A DNA stretch of 64,000 bases from Chromohalobacter marismortui (GCF_004364315.1 NZ_SOBR01000001.1:310001-374000); one strand, 5' to 3'. Positions 26,901-35,960 are shown, counted from the first letter of the stretch. The notes: generated from the sequence alone by a model not told the origin. Made by a program: numbers and translations.

Positions 26901-27979
26901 TGGGCGAGTTCCTGCGTCGACGCACTGGTGTGCGCTTGGGTCCTGATGATTGGCATACCGAGGCCCTCGAGGCGCATCTGGTCATGAATCTGCGTGTGGT
27001 CGATCATGACGGCAAGGTGCTCGGCGAAGGGCGCGACTTGAGCGCCCTCAAACGGCGCTTCGACGAGGCGGCGAGCCAGGGCGCCAAGGCGCTGGCGGCG
27101 AGTGGGCCGACGGCCGAGGCGCTGGCCGAGCTGCCGGCACAGGCGATCCCCGAATCGCGCTCCACCCAGCAGGCGGGGATTCGCGTCGAGGCCTATCCCG
27201 CCTTGGTCGACCAGGGCGACAGTCTGGCCATCGAGTCATTCGATCACCCCGACAAGGCACATGCCGCGCATCGCCATGGCGTCAAGCGTGCCGCGATGCT
27301 GCGTCTCCCCGAGCAGGTGCGCTACCTCGCCCGTGAGCTCAAGGGCGTGGATCGCTGTGCGTTACTGTTCGCCAAGGTGGGGAGCAAGCAGCAACTCATC
27401 GACGATCTGATCGACGCGGTTTTCCTGCAAGTGATCGCCGTGGATCCGCTGCCGCGCGACCGCCAGACCCTGGAGGCGCGCATCGAGGTCGCGCGGGGCG
27501 AGCTCTTCGCACATGCCGAGTCCTGGGTTGCGACACTCGAGAAAGCGTTGCAGGGACATCTCGAGGTGACCAAGGCCCTCAAGGGCAATCTCAATTTGTC
27601 CCTGGCCTTGGTCTACAGTGATTTGAAGGCTCAGATGGCGCGCCTGGTCTATCCCGGTTTCATCAGTGATGCCGACGCCTGGCTCGAGCAGTATCCGCGC
27701 TACATGCAAGCAGCGCTGATCCGCCTCGAAAAGGCGCCGCGCGAACGTAACCGCGATCAGGCAGCGATGCAGCAGGTGCATGAATTCGAGGAGCGTCTAT
27801 ACGCACGTCTCGAGGCCGATCGACGCGAGGGGCGTCGCGATCCGCGCTTCGTCGAGTTTGGCTGGTGGCTCGAAGAACTGCGCGTGTCGCTGTTTGCCCA
27901 GCAGCTCGGCACTCTTGCGCCGGTGTCGGTCAAGCGCCTCGAGCGTCGCTGGGCGGAGCTGACGGGGCGTCAGCAGTGA
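23996..27979 (+). CDS. hrpA: ATP-dependent RNA helicase HrpA
   Basis: This 1327-aa DEAH-box helicase has Walker A GETGSGKTT (from residue 105), DEAH at 202-205 (IIIDEAHERS) and motif III SAT. The QRKGRCGR region, an OB-fold and the long HrpA-specific C-terminal half (DUF3418) follow. Its length matches E. coli HrpA. The start is TTG: GAGG lies 6 bases before it, and no ATG is in frame nearby. A four-codon mini-ORF (ATG at 23985) overlaps the leader. HrpA processes fimbrial mRNA and rescues colliding ribosomes in E. coli; the targets here are not known. Confidence 0.95.
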   Translation: MSTTPTSDSRDQLARLRAQLDDCLLRDAHEQGRRLAKLNGRARSGKPIDRSLRDIETRLARSREALAARRAQSLTLRYPDDLPVVERREDLLAALDEHQIVVVAGETGSGKTTQLPKLCLELGLGRRGLIGHTQPRRLAARTVATRLAEELEVPLGAQVGYQVRFTDQTDERTLVKLMTDGILLAETQHDPDLTRYEAIIIDEAHERSLNIDFLLGYLKRLTERRPDLKIIITSATIDVERFSQHFGREGKPAPVVEVSGRTYPVDVFYRPLVRDADDEEDRSLQEGILHAVEEIEAIERERRWFSGPRDVLIFLPGEREIRETADTLRRADLRGTEILPLYARLSNAEQNRVFQSHTGRRIVLATNVAETSLTVPGIRYVIDPGLVRMSRYSYRAKVQRLPIEPVSQASADQRKGRCGRISEGVCIRLYSEEDFLARPTYTEPEIQRTNLASVILSMLALKLGDIAAFPFVDAPDPRFIKDGYRLLFELGAVNAEHRLSELGRRLARLPIDPRLARMVLAGAEQGSLRETLIVVSALAAQDPRDRPADKRQAADQQHRQWQDPESDFMAWLNLWHGVEHARETLSGNQLRRWCRDNFLSYLRLREWHDTFRQLKQLTRDMGLEPSSAVLPPKEDAPATAHPRVDGERLHKALLSGLLSHLGTLQENREYLGARNRKFMIHPGSGLAKKTPKWVMAGELVETSRLYARDVARIQPAWVEPMAEHLIKRSHSEPHWEMKRGQVVAFEQVTLFGLPIVTGRRVDYAKVAPVEAREIFIRRALVEGEYRSQADFFQHNRALIDDVEELEDRARKRDILVDEETLFAFYDARLPADVAGARSFERWRKQAERETPDVLKLDRDTLMARDAEEITQEAYPDVLVHNGVRYPLSYHFAPRQPDDGVTLTVPAAMLSQLPEGRLEWLVPGLLREKCIALLKTLPKAIRRQVVPIPDWVDAALATLVPDERPLTEALGEFLRRRTGVRLGPDDWHTEALEAHLVMNLRVVDHDGKVLGEGRDLSALKRRFDEAASQGAKALAASGPTAEALAELPAQAIPESRSTQQAGIRVEAYPALVDQGDSLAIESFDHPDKAHAAHRHGVKRAAMLRLPEQVRYLARELKGVDRCALLFAKVGSKQQLIDDLIDAVFLQVIAVDPLPRDRQTLEARIEVARGELFAHAESWVATLEKALQGHLEVTKALKGNLNLSLALVYSDLKAQMARLVYPGFISDADAWLEQYPRYMQAALIRLEKAPRERNRDQAAMQQVHEFEERLYARLEADRREGRRDPRFVEFGWWLEELRVSLFAQQLGTLAPVSVKRLERRWAELTGRQQ

Positions 27980-28025
27980 CACCGCCCCTAACGATTACAT
28001 GCCAAGCGCACTTGGGAGCACGCTC

Positions 28026-29168
28026 ATGACGCATGCGGTCATCACCGGCACGGGGCTCTATACGCCTCCTAATGTCATCGACAATGCGACGTTGGTGGCG
28101 TCGTTCAACGCCTGGGTGGATCGCGAGAACGCGCGCCATTACGAGGCGATTCGTGACGGACATCGCCAGCCACTCGAGCACTCGAGCAGCGAGTTCATCG
28201 TCAAGGCGTCGGGGATTCATAGCCGTCATGTGGTCGAGGCGGCGGGTATCCTCGATCCCGACCGCATGCGACCGCAACTGGCACCACGCGGTGATGATGC
28301 GCTCTGTATTCAGGCCGAAATGGGCGTGGCGGCAGCGCGCCAGGCACTGTCCAATGCCAAGATCTCGCCCGAGACCCTGGATATGGTGATCGTGGCCTGC
28401 TCCAACCTGCAGCGTGCATATCCGGCCATTGCCGTGGAGTTACAGGCGGCGCTGGGGGCCGGCGGACATGCCTTCGACATGAACGTGGCGTGTTCGAGCG
28501 CCACCTTCGCCATCGATCTGGCCAACAATGCGATCCGTGCCGGTAGCGCCAGGCGCGTCTTGGTAGTGAGCCCGGAAATCTGCTCGGCGCACCTCAACTT
28601 CCGCGACCGTGATAGTCACTTCATCTTCGGTGATGCGTGCACGGCGGTGGTGCTGGAGGCCAATGACGTGGCGTGTGCCGAGGCACGTTTCGAGGTCATG
28701 AGCACGCGTTTGGTGACGCGTTTCTCGAACGCGATTCGCAACAATTTCGGCTTTCTCGACCGCGTCACCGAGCACGGGGTCGATGCCGAGCCGGCGTTCG
28801 TTGCCGACAAACTGTTCGTGCAGGAAGGGCGTCGGGTTTTCAAGGAAGTATGCCCGCTGGTGGCCGAGTTGGTCGGTGGGCATCTCGAGGCGCAGAATGT
28901 GGCGCCTAGCGACCTCAAGCGGCTGTGGCTGCATCAGGCCAATCGCCACATGAATGACTTGATCGCCCGGCGCGTGCTGGGCCGCGAGCCGAGCCTTGCC
29001 GAGGCGCCGGTGATACTCGACCGCTATGCCAACACCAGTTCCGCCGGCTCGATCATCGCCTTCCACCTGCATCGCGATGACTTGGCCGTGGGCGATGTGG
29101 GGGTGGTCTGTTCGTTCGGAGCGGGCTACAGTGCGGGCAATATATTATTGCGTAAGGTGAAAGCTTGA
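28026..29168 (+). CDS. Beta-ketoacyl-ACP synthase III (FabH-like, PA3286 type)
   Basis: I start at MTHAVITGTGLYTPP (380 aa), with GGGAG upstream. The thiolase-fold triad is present: Cys156 (NVACSSATFA), His303 (LWLHQANRHMND) and Asn336 (RYANTSSAGS). At 380 aa it is longer than classic FabH (about 317 aa) and resembles P. aeruginosa PA3286, reported to divert a beta-oxidation acyl-CoA intermediate into fatty acid synthesis. That role is inferred here; proximity to fadD agrees with it. The stop overlaps the mlaA start by one base (TGATG). Confidence 0.85.
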   Translation: MTHAVITGTGLYTPPNVIDNATLVASFNAWVDRENARHYEAIRDGHRQPLEHSSSEFIVKASGIHSRHVVEAAGILDPDRMRPQLAPRGDDALCIQAEMGVAAARQALSNAKISPETLDMVIVACSNLQRAYPAIAVELQAALGAGGHAFDMNVACSSATFAIDLANNAIRAGSARRVLVVSPEICSAHLNFRDRDSHFIFGDACTAVVLEANDVACAEARFEVMSTRLVTRFSNAIRNNFGFLDRVTEHGVDAEPAFVADKLFVQEGRRVFKEVCPLVAELVGGHLEAQNVAPSDLKRLWLHQANRHMNDLIARRVLGREPSLAEAPVILDRYANTSSAGSIIAFHLHRDDLAVGDVGVVCSFGAGYSAGNILLRKVKA

Positions 29169-29917
29169 TGAAGACGACCAAGTGGCTGGCCGTGGGATGC
29201 ATGGTAGCGGCGGTAAGCGGCTGCGCGTCACAAGGGCAGATCGACGCCAATCCCGACGATCCATGGGAGAGTTACAACCGCAAGGTCTTTGCGTTCAATG
29301 ACACGCTGGACCGATATGCGTTGAAACCCATCGCCCAAGGGTATGACTACGTCGCCCCCGAACCGGTTGAGACCGGGGTGGGCAATTTCTTCAGCAACCT
29401 CGGCGAGATCGGTACCGCATTCAATAGCGTATTGCAGTGGAAGTGGGCCAATGCCGGCGTGGCGTCCGGGCGTTTTGTGATCAATTCCATTCTCGGCATC
29501 GGTGGGGTCCTCGATCCGGCCTCGCGCATGGGACTCGAAGAACGCGAAGAAGATTTCGGCCAGACGTTGGCTACCTGGGGCGTCGCGTCAGGGCCCTACG
29601 TGGTGCTGCCGGTGCTCGGCGGCCGGACGCTGCGTCATGCCTCGGGACTCCCCGTGGACTGGTACACCGACCCGGTCACCTATGTCGAGGAAGATCCGGT
29701 ACGCTACGGCCTGAGGTTCGTCGATCTCGTCGATACGCGGGCGGGACTTCTCGAGCGCGAGAAGCTGATTCGTGGCGACCGCTACAGCTTCATTCGCGAC
29801 GCGTATCTGCAACGCCGGCGTTACATGGTCAACGATGGCGAGACGGGGAGAGACCCCTTTGCCAGCGGTGATTTCGGCGACGATTTCGAATACGACGAAG
29901 ACGCCTTCGCCGAGTGA
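29168..29917 (+). CDS. mlaA: MlaA/VacJ outer-membrane lipoprotein
   Basis: This 249-aa lipoprotein has a lipobox ending at Cys22 (AAVSGC) after a 21-residue signal. The conserved MlaA opening DPWESYNRKVFAFNDTLDR and later ASRMGLEEREEDFGQTLA are clear. MlaA forms a ring-shaped channel in the outer membrane and passes mislocalised phospholipids to the MlaC shuttle, keeping lipid asymmetry. The other mla genes are not in this window. An acidic tail of about 20 residues ends the protein. Translation is probably coupled to the FabH-like gene. Confidence 0.95.
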   Translation: MKTTKWLAVGCMVAAVSGCASQGQIDANPDDPWESYNRKVFAFNDTLDRYALKPIAQGYDYVAPEPVETGVGNFFSNLGEIGTAFNSVLQWKWANAGVASGRFVINSILGIGGVLDPASRMGLEEREEDFGQTLATWGVASGPYVVLPVLGGRTLRHASGLPVDWYTDPVTYVEEDPVRYGLRFVDLVDTRAGLLEREKLIRGDRYSFIRDAYLQRRRYMVNDGETGRDPFASGDFGDDFEYDEDAFAE

Positions 29918-29931
29918 TCCAGAGGCCCGCT

Positions 29932-31071
29932 ATGGCCAACTCACGTACTCTGATCGGTCTACTCGACACGCCCGGTGCATCGCGCGATGCGCTGGCGCGT
30001 CTTATTGGCAGAGAGCACTTTGCCGTCTTCGCGGCGGTGTCCGCCGACGCGTTACCCGACGATGTCGCCTTGGTGGTGGCCCATGTGAGGGCGGTCGAAC
30101 GGGGCGACTGGGCGATGTTGGCCGCGCGCTGGCCGACTATCGTGATCAGCGAAACGCGTCTCGATGGCGATCTGCTGCAGGCTGTCGACGCTGGGGTGGT
30201 CGATTACCTGGTCGAACCGGAAGGTCATGGCGATATCCTGCGTCGTCTGATCGAGCGTTCCATCGAGCATCACCGATTGAGCCAGGAGCATGCGCGCGAT
30301 CGCCAGCGTCTGGCCGAGCTCAATGAAAGCTTGGAAACCCACCTGGCCATGCTGCGGCTTGATCAACAGGCTGGCTGGCAGATCCAGCGCAAGCTGTTGC
30401 CCGCGAATCCGGTGACGTTGAATGGCGTGAGGGCCGAGTATTACTTGGCACCGTCGCTCTATCTTTCGGGCGATTTTCTTGACGTGCAGCGCTGTGATGC
30501 ACGCTACAGTTTCTTTTATTTCGTCGACGTCTCGGGGCATGGGGCGTCTTCAGCTTTCGTGACCGTGCTGCTCAAGTACCTCAGTAATCGTTGGCTGACG
30601 CAATGGTGGTCGCAGGAAGCCGCGACCTTCCCCGCGCGGTGCCTGACGGAGCTCAATCGCGAGCTGCTGGAGACGGGCATCGGCAAGCATGCCACGGTGT
30701 TTGCCGGGGTACTTGACCATGAGCAACACTATCTCCACTATTCGCTCGGCGCGCAGATGCCAATGCCTTTCTTGCAAGTGGGCGGTGATGTCAGCGTGCT
30801 CTCGGGCGAGGGGCCGCCCGTGGGGTTGTTTCCCCATGTCGAGTTCCCCACCTATGGTTGTTCATTGCCGGAACGATTCCGTTTGTGGCTATGCTCCGAC
30901 GGCATCCTGGAATGCCTGCAAGGTGACACGCTCGATCAGCGTCTCGATGCCTTGCAAGGCAGGATTGCCTCGTGCGCGTCGGTAGATGCGTTGAAAGATG
31001 GGCTCGTGCTGGGCGATGAATTGCCGGATGATCTCACCATGATGACTTTGAGTGGATTCGACCATGCATGA
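29932..31071 (+). CDS. hsbR: HsbR-like PP2C (SpoIIE) phosphatase with degenerate receiver domain
   Basis: I start at MANSRTLIGLLD (379 aa), with AGAGG 6 bases upstream; a GTG overlapping the mlaA stop would add six residues. The N-terminal 110 residues have a CheY-like fold pattern but lack the phosphorylation site: the expected Asp is Ala50/His51 in LVVAHV and the conserved Lys is replaced in YLVEPEG. A helical linker leads to a PP2C domain with metal-binding SGDFLDV and VDVSGHG. It resembles P. aeruginosa HsbR, which controls the STAS protein HsbA. The next gene, overlapping by 8 bp, encodes that STAS partner. Confidence 0.82.
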   Translation: MANSRTLIGLLDTPGASRDALARLIGREHFAVFAAVSADALPDDVALVVAHVRAVERGDWAMLAARWPTIVISETRLDGDLLQAVDAGVVDYLVEPEGHGDILRRLIERSIEHHRLSQEHARDRQRLAELNESLETHLAMLRLDQQAGWQIQRKLLPANPVTLNGVRAEYYLAPSLYLSGDFLDVQRCDARYSFFYFVDVSGHGASSAFVTVLLKYLSNRWLTQWWSQEAATFPARCLTELNRELLETGIGKHATVFAGVLDHEQHYLHYSLGAQMPMPFLQVGGDVSVLSGEGPPVGLFPHVEFPTYGCSLPERFRLWLCSDGILECLQGDTLDQRLDALQGRIASCASVDALKDGLVLGDELPDDLTMMTLSGFDHA

Positions 31072-31570
31072 AGGGCGTATTCAGGCAGCGTTCGACGCTG
31101 GCGTGTTCGTGCTCAAGCTCAGTGGTGACGTGCGTCTGACGCTGTGTGCGACGCTTGATCAGCAGGCACAGCGAGTGGCCGATAGCCCGGGCCTGGAGGC
31201 GGTGATGATCGACCTTCGAGAAGCCACCAATGTCGATTCCACGGCCTTGGGGTTTCTGGCCAAGGTGGCCATGGCCGTTCAGGGCCGGCTCGAGCAACCA
31301 CCGACCATCGTCGCCGAGCATCCCGACGTGCGCCGGATGCTCGATGTGATGGGCTTTTCGCGCTATTTCACGCTGCTCGATGCACCGCTCACCGAGCCGG
31401 CGAGTCTCGACGAGTTGCCGCCGGTGAGCGCCGACGCGCATGACATGCAGCAGCGCATCCTCGAAGCCCACCGTATTCTCATGCGCATGAGCGATCACAA
31501 TCGCGATGAGTTCCAGCCCCTGGTCGATCTGCTCGAAGAGCAGCAGACATGCTCCAGGACGCACCACTGA
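31064..31570 (+). CDS. hsbA: HsbA-like STAS anti-sigma factor antagonist
   Basis: This 168-aa protein has an N-terminal STAS domain (about 5-105) with the switch serine in ATNVDSTALGFLAKVA (Ser59, aligned with the phospho-Ser of SpoIIAA/HsbA). A helical tail of about 60 residues follows. HsbA switches partners according to Ser phosphorylation and in P. aeruginosa links HptB/HsbR to flagellar FlgM and to a diguanylate cyclase. The ATG lies inside the end of hsbR (8-bp overlap), so production of the pair is coupled. The chemoreceptor gene downstream is convergent. Confidence 0.85.
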   Translation: MHEGRIQAAFDAGVFVLKLSGDVRLTLCATLDQQAQRVADSPGLEAVMIDLREATNVDSTALGFLAKVAMAVQGRLEQPPTIVAEHPDVRRMLDVMGFSRYFTLLDAPLTEPASLDELPPVSADAHDMQQRILEAHRILMRMSDHNRDEFQPLVDLLEEQQTCSRTHH

Positions 31571-31617
31571 CGGTATCGGTAAGCGCCGACCGGTGCGTCC
31601 CTGTCAGTGACGCGTCC

Positions 31618-33312
31618 TCAGGTGGCGGCGGCCAAGGCGGGAGCGGCCGTGTCCTGTCTGCCAGGGGGCGTGTCCGTTTCGCGTATCGCCGGCACGTGTG
31701 ACACAGGGGCATCGTCCGCGTCGAGAACGAACTCGCTCACCGAGGCATGCAGTCGTGTGGTTTCTGCGCCCAGTTGAGTCGCGGCTTGCGTCGCTTGCGT
31801 GGCCATGGCGGCATTGCCTTGCGTGAGTTGTTCCAGTTGCTCGATCGCGCGGTCGATCTGTGCGATGCCCTGATGCTGTTCCTGGCTGGCATCGGCGATG
31901 TCGCGCATGAGTTGCGCCGTCTGCTCCACCGAGGCGACGAGCTCACCGATGGTGGCACCGGTCTGCTGCACGCGTTGACTGCCGACCTCGACATCGCGCC
32001 GGGCGTTGTCGGTCAGGGTACGGATATCGCGGGCGGCCTCGGCGCTCTGGCTGGCGAGGCGCCGCACTTCGTTGGCCACCACCGAGAAGCCGCGTCCATG
32101 TTGACCGGCGCGGGCCGCCTCGACCGAGGCATTGAGCGCCAGCAGATTGGTCTGGAATGCCAGCGAGTCGATCATGGCGACGATGTCCTCGACCTGGCGC
32201 GAGCCGGCACGGATGCTTTCCATGCTGGTGGTAACCTGCGCCACGGCTTCCTGACCCCGCTCGGCGGACTGCGAGGCCGTGGCGGCCAGGGTCACGGCTT
32301 GTTCGGCATGCTCGGCATTGCGTCCCACGGTGGCGGTGAGCTGCGCCATGCTGGCGGCGGTTTCTTCCAGGGCGGCGGCTTGCCGATCGGTGCGCGAGGC
32401 CAGGGCCTGACTGTCTGCGGCGATGCGCTGGGTATCGTCATGGATCGTCTGGCTGCTGGTACGCACCGCACCGACGTTGGCGGCGAGACGCTGGCGCATG
32501 CCGTCGAGCGCCTCGAACAGGCGGCGGATGTCGCGTTGTCCACGCGCAACGACGGGATGATCCAGGCGCCCCTCGGCGATGTGGTCGAAGTGTTCGCGCA
32601 ATCCGTTGAGGGGCGTTACCACGCGACGTGTCACGCCCCACATGACCAGCGCAATGGCGATCAAGGATGCCAGGATTGCCGCGCCGATCAACATGCGCAG
32701 GCCGTCGGCCATGACGCCGACATCATTCACCAGGGTCGCGCCGCGCTGCTGGCTGGCGGCCATGAAGGCATCGGCGCTTTTCATGAAAGCGGCATTCATG
32801 CCGTTCAAGCGCGACTGGCCGGAACGATAGCCACTGAGATCGCGTGCCGCATCGTCACCGGCGGCGAGACGTGCGTTGGCTTCTTTCAGCTGTATCAATT
32901 GCAGGGACATGCCGGTGTCGAGCAACGATTGGAAGCGTTGACCCAGGGTATCGAGCGCTGGAGAAGAGGCCGTGGGCGCGAGGCGTTCGAAGGCCTCCTT
33001 GGCTTGGCCCATCAAGGCCTCGGCCTGCTCGATGACCGGTCCTGGGGCATCGAATGATGGCCGCTCGATCAGCGATGCGGCACGGTTCATGGCCAGTTGG
33101 GCGCGCAGGGTGTCGACGTAGACGTCCTCGAGCACGGCGGTGCGTTCGGCATTGAGGCGATCGAGCGTATCGAAGGCGTCTTGACTGACCTGCAATGCAT
33201 ATCCCCCCAATAGGCCGACGGTAATCATCATCAGGCTGAACGCGCCCATTACCAGCATGCTGATGGCGCGGATCGTCAAGGGCGGTAGGCGGCGAGGCAA
33301 GGAAACGCGCAT
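31618..33312 (-). CDS. Methyl-accepting chemotaxis protein
   Basis: I start at [15 protein letters not shown] (564 aa), with AGGGA upstream. Membrane segments are at about residues 15-40 and 195-220, bracketing a four-helix-bundle-like periplasmic domain of about 150 residues. A HAMP domain and the signalling hairpin follow, with the tip near [25 protein letters not shown]. The C-terminus has no NWETF-like CheR-docking pentapeptide and ends in Ala-rich sequence. The ligand is unknown. No che genes are in the window, so this is a scattered receptor. Confidence 0.92.
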   Translation of the reverse strand: MRVSLPRRLPPLTIRAISMLVMGAFSLMMITVGLLGGYALQVSQDAFDTLDRLNAERTAVLEDVYVDTLRAQLAMNRAASLIERPSFDAPGPVIEQAEALMGQAKEAFERLAPTASSPALDTLGQRFQSLLDTGMSLQLIQLKEANARLAAGDDAARDLSGYRSGQSRLNGMNAAFMKSADAFMAASQQRGATLVNDVGVMADGLRMLIGAAILASLIAIALVMWGVTRRVVTPLNGLREHFDHIAEGRLDHPVVARGQRDIRRLFEALDGMRQRLAANVGAVRTSSQTIHDDTQRIAADSQALASRTDRQAAALEETAASMAQLTATVGRNAEHAEQAVTLAATASQSAERGQEAVAQVTTSMESIRAGSRQVEDIVAMIDSLAFQTNLLALNASVEAARAGQHGRGFSVVANEVRRLASQSAEAARDIRTLTDNARRDVEVGSQRVQQTGATIGELVASVEQTAQLMRDIADASQEQHQGIAQIDRAIEQLEQLTQGNAAMATQATQAATQLGAETTRLHASVSEFVLDADDAPVSHVPAIRETDTPPGRQDTAAPALAAAT

Positions 33313-33543
33313 GGTGTCAATCCCTATTTTTTCTGATGTCACGAGAGTCGCACTGGCGATGTCTGCGTGCGAAGCGGCTAACATGATGACCCGGGATTGT
33401 TGCGGTTTGCGGACACCGCGTCGTCGCTCGGTCCTCAGCGAAGGCGTAATCGGCTATGATGAGCACACTAGCCATTAGCCTTCTTCATGAGCGCGTGCCG
33501 CCACATCAGGGCGCCAGCACGGCGATGTTTTTCGGGAGATTTC

Positions 33544-34758
33544 GTGACTCAACTCAATGCGCGACGTTTGGCGCTGTTAGTAGCGGCCAATACCGCCCTG
33601 GCGCCTTTTGCCATCGATGCCTACTTGCCTGCCATCCCCACGCTTGCCGACGCGGTGAATGCCAGCGTGCATCATACCGAGCTGTCGCTTAGCGTATTCC
33701 TGTTCGGGTTCGCTATCGGGCAACTGATGTGTGGGCCCCTGTCCGATCGCTTGGGACGCCGTCCGGTGCTGTTGACAGGCCTGGTCGTGTTCTTGCTCGC
33801 CAGTCTGGGCATCATGCAGGTGTCGTCGCTGGAGACGCTATGGGGGCTGCGATTCATCCAGGCGCTTGGGGGCGGGGCCTGCGTGGTCAATTCCGCGGCC
33901 ATCGTGCGCGATTGCTTCAGCGGCCGCGAGGCCGCCAAGGTGATGTCGACCATGGCGATGATCCTGATGCTGGCGCCGCTGGTGGCGCCCACGGTAGGCA
34001 GCGTGCTATTGGGGATCTTCAACTGGCAGTCGATCTTTCTGTTTCTGGCACTGTATGCGGCGTTTTTGCTGTTCTTTTTGGGCACTCGGCTGCCCGAAAC
34101 TCACGGTCGTGACCCAGACGCGCCGTCGCCACGCCAGGTGCTGGGCAACTATGTCAGCGTGCTTCGTCACCGCGAGGCGATGGGGTACATATGTGCGGTG
34201 TCGATGTCTTTTGCGGGCATGTTCGCGTTCATCACCGGCTCGCCGTACCTGTACATGGAGCATTACGGATTATCGGCGACGATCTATCCGTTCGTGTTCG
34301 GGGCCAATATCCTGGTCATGGCGTCCTCCAACCGCCTCAACATTCATCTGTTGAAGAAGCGGACGCCTCAGCAGAACCTGGTCGTCGGGCTGGGTATTCA
34401 GCTATGTGCTGGCGTGGCTCTGGTAGGGCTGATCTTTTCGGGGTTGGATTCGATCTACAGCGTGGCGCCGCTGATGGTTATCTTCGTGGGTATGCAGGGC
34501 TTGATCGCACCGAATGCGATGTCGTCGATGCTCGATCACTTTCCGGCCATGAGTGCGACGGCGACGGCCCTGCAGGGCTGCCTGCAATTTTCCAGCGGGG
34601 CGTTCGCCGGCATGCTGGTGGGGGCTTTCGAGATCGCCAGTGCCTGGCCGACGGTGCTGACGATGCTGGGCGCCTCGTTGCTCGGCAATATCGGCGTGCG
34701 GCTGCTGGCCGGTCGGGCGTTGGGGGCGCAAGAAGAGGCGGCGGTGACGGAGCGTTAG
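33544..34758 (+). CDS. Bcr/CflA-family MFS drug exporter
   Basis: I start at the GTG giving MTQLNARRLALLV (404 aa), with GGGAG about 6 bases upstream; the longer frame begins in an Arg/Cys-rich stretch not seen in the family. Twelve membrane segments are predicted. The DHA1 signature is clear: PFAIDAYLPAIPTLA in segment 1 and GPLSDRLGRRPVLLTGL in the 2-3 loop. Bcr/CflA proteins export bicyclomycin, chloramphenicol or other compounds using the proton gradient. The substrate is not predictable. The gene is monocistronic. Confidence 0.9.
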   Translation: MTQLNARRLALLVAANTALAPFAIDAYLPAIPTLADAVNASVHHTELSLSVFLFGFAIGQLMCGPLSDRLGRRPVLLTGLVVFLLASLGIMQVSSLETLWGLRFIQALGGGACVVNSAAIVRDCFSGREAAKVMSTMAMILMLAPLVAPTVGSVLLGIFNWQSIFLFLALYAAFLLFFLGTRLPETHGRDPDAPSPRQVLGNYVSVLRHREAMGYICAVSMSFAGMFAFITGSPYLYMEHYGLSATIYPFVFGANILVMASSNRLNIHLLKKRTPQQNLVVGLGIQLCAGVALVGLIFSGLDSIYSVAPLMVIFVGMQGLIAPNAMSSMLDHFPAMSATATALQGCLQFSSGAFAGMLVGAFEIASAWPTVLTMLGASLLGNIGVRLLAGRALGAQEEAAVTER

Positions 34759-34805
34759 CCGCTGCCGAGACGCACTGTATGCGGTCCGGCCTCGTTGTTT
34801 GATAT

Positions 34806-34842
34806 TTGTCATTTCCTGTCATGAAGCTGTCATTTTTGTCGG
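34806..34842 (+). promoter_or_regulatory. Pho box upstream of pstS
   Basis: Two perfect CTGTCAT heptamers (34816-34822 and 34827-34833) are separated by GAAG, the canonical PhoB site. Weaker flanking copies TTGTCAT (34806-34812) and TTGTCGG (34836-34842) extend the array. A -10-like CATCTT lies about 10 bp after the second heptamer, as in PhoB-activated promoters where the box replaces the -35. Confidence 0.92.
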
Positions 34843-34894
34843 GCATCTTAGGTGTCGCGAAGGTTGAACACTCTCATCGACAGGAGTTACCCGC

Positions 34895-35914
34895 ATGAAC
34901 CGTATCCTCAAGACTACCGCGTTGGCCGCTGCCGTAATGGGCGTCGTGGGTGTCGCTCAGGCTCAGGAGCGCGAGCAGTTACGCATCGTCGGTTCCAGCA
35001 CCGTCTACCCGTTCGCCAGCTACGTCGTCGAGGAATTCGGCGTGACCACTGACTACCAGACGCCTGTCATCGAATCCACGGGCTCGGGTGGCGGTCTCAA
35101 GCTGTTCTGCGAAGGCGTCGGCTTGGATACACCGGATATCACCAATGCGTCACGTCGCATCAAGGTGTCCGAGTTCCAGCGTTGCCAGGATAACGGTGTG
35201 ACCGACATCACTGAAGCCAAGATCGGTTATGACGGTATCGTGCTCGCCGAAGACGCGTCCAATGAGGCGGTCAACTTCACGCGCAAGCAGCTTTTCCTGG
35301 CGTTGGCCGCCAAGGTGCCGCAAGACGGCAAGCTGGTCGCCAATCCCTACGAAAAGTGGAGCGATATCGATCCCTCCCTGCCGGATCGCGAAATCGAGGT
35401 CTATGGACCGCCGACTACCTCCGGTACGCGTGATGCCTTCGAAGAGCTGGTGATGGAAGCCGGTTCCGAGCATTTCGATATTTACGGCGATGAAGGCTAT
35501 ACCAATATCCGTCAGGATGGCGCTTACATCGACGCCGGCGAAAACGATAACCTCATCGTTCAGCGCCTTCAGGAAAATACCACGGCGTTCGGTATCTTCG
35601 GTTACTCCTTCCTCGAGGAAAACCAGGATGCGCTGACGGCCGCGACCATCGAGGGCGTCGAACCGGTTCCCGAGGCGATTGGTTCCGGTGAGTATCCGGT
35701 GGCACGTTCGTTGTTCTTCTACGTCAAGAACCAGCATGCCGATAGCGTTCCGTCCATGTATCCCTACGTCAATCTCTTCATGAGCGAGAAGATGATCGGT
35801 CCGATGGGCTATCTCAAAGGATTGGGCCTGATTCCGCTTCCGGAAAAAATGCGTGAACAGCAGCGTGAAGATATCGAAAACCGTGAGCAGCTGAAGCTCA
35901 GCGATCTGAAATAA
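34895..35914 (+). CDS. pstS: Phosphate-binding periplasmic protein PstS
   Basis: This 339-aa protein has a signal peptide ending VAQAQ (about residue 23). The phosphate-binding motifs are recognisable: VGSSTVYPFA near the mature N-terminus, ESTGSGGGLKLFCEG, and PTTSGTRDAFEELV. It delivers inorganic phosphate to the PstCAB ABC importer. Expression should respond to phosphate starvation through the Pho box just upstream. A GACAGGAG site precedes the ATG. A hairpin follows the stop and probably lets pstS be made in excess of pstCAB. Confidence 0.95.
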   Translation: MNRILKTTALAAAVMGVVGVAQAQEREQLRIVGSSTVYPFASYVVEEFGVTTDYQTPVIESTGSGGGLKLFCEGVGLDTPDITNASRRIKVSEFQRCQDNGVTDITEAKIGYDGIVLAEDASNEAVNFTRKQLFLALAAKVPQDGKLVANPYEKWSDIDPSLPDREIEVYGPPTTSGTRDAFEELVMEAGSEHFDIYGDEGYTNIRQDGAYIDAGENDNLIVQRLQENTTAFGIFGYSFLEENQDALTAATIEGVEPVPEAIGSGEYPVARSLFFYVKNQHADSVPSMYPYVNLFMSEKMIGPMGYLKGLGLIPLPEKMREQQREDIENREQLKLSDLK

Positions 35915-35936
35915 CCAGTCGTTGGCTCGCTGAAAT

Positions 35937-35960
35937 GACCGGCAGCTCTGGCTGCCGGTC
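35937..35960 (+). terminator. Intercistronic hairpin between pstS and pstC
   Basis: GACCGGCAGC (35937-35946) pairs perfectly with GCTGCCGGTC (35951-35960) around a TCTG loop, followed by CATTTGC. Without a T-run this is more likely a pstS mRNA stabiliser or a partial terminator than a full stop. Confidence 0.55.
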
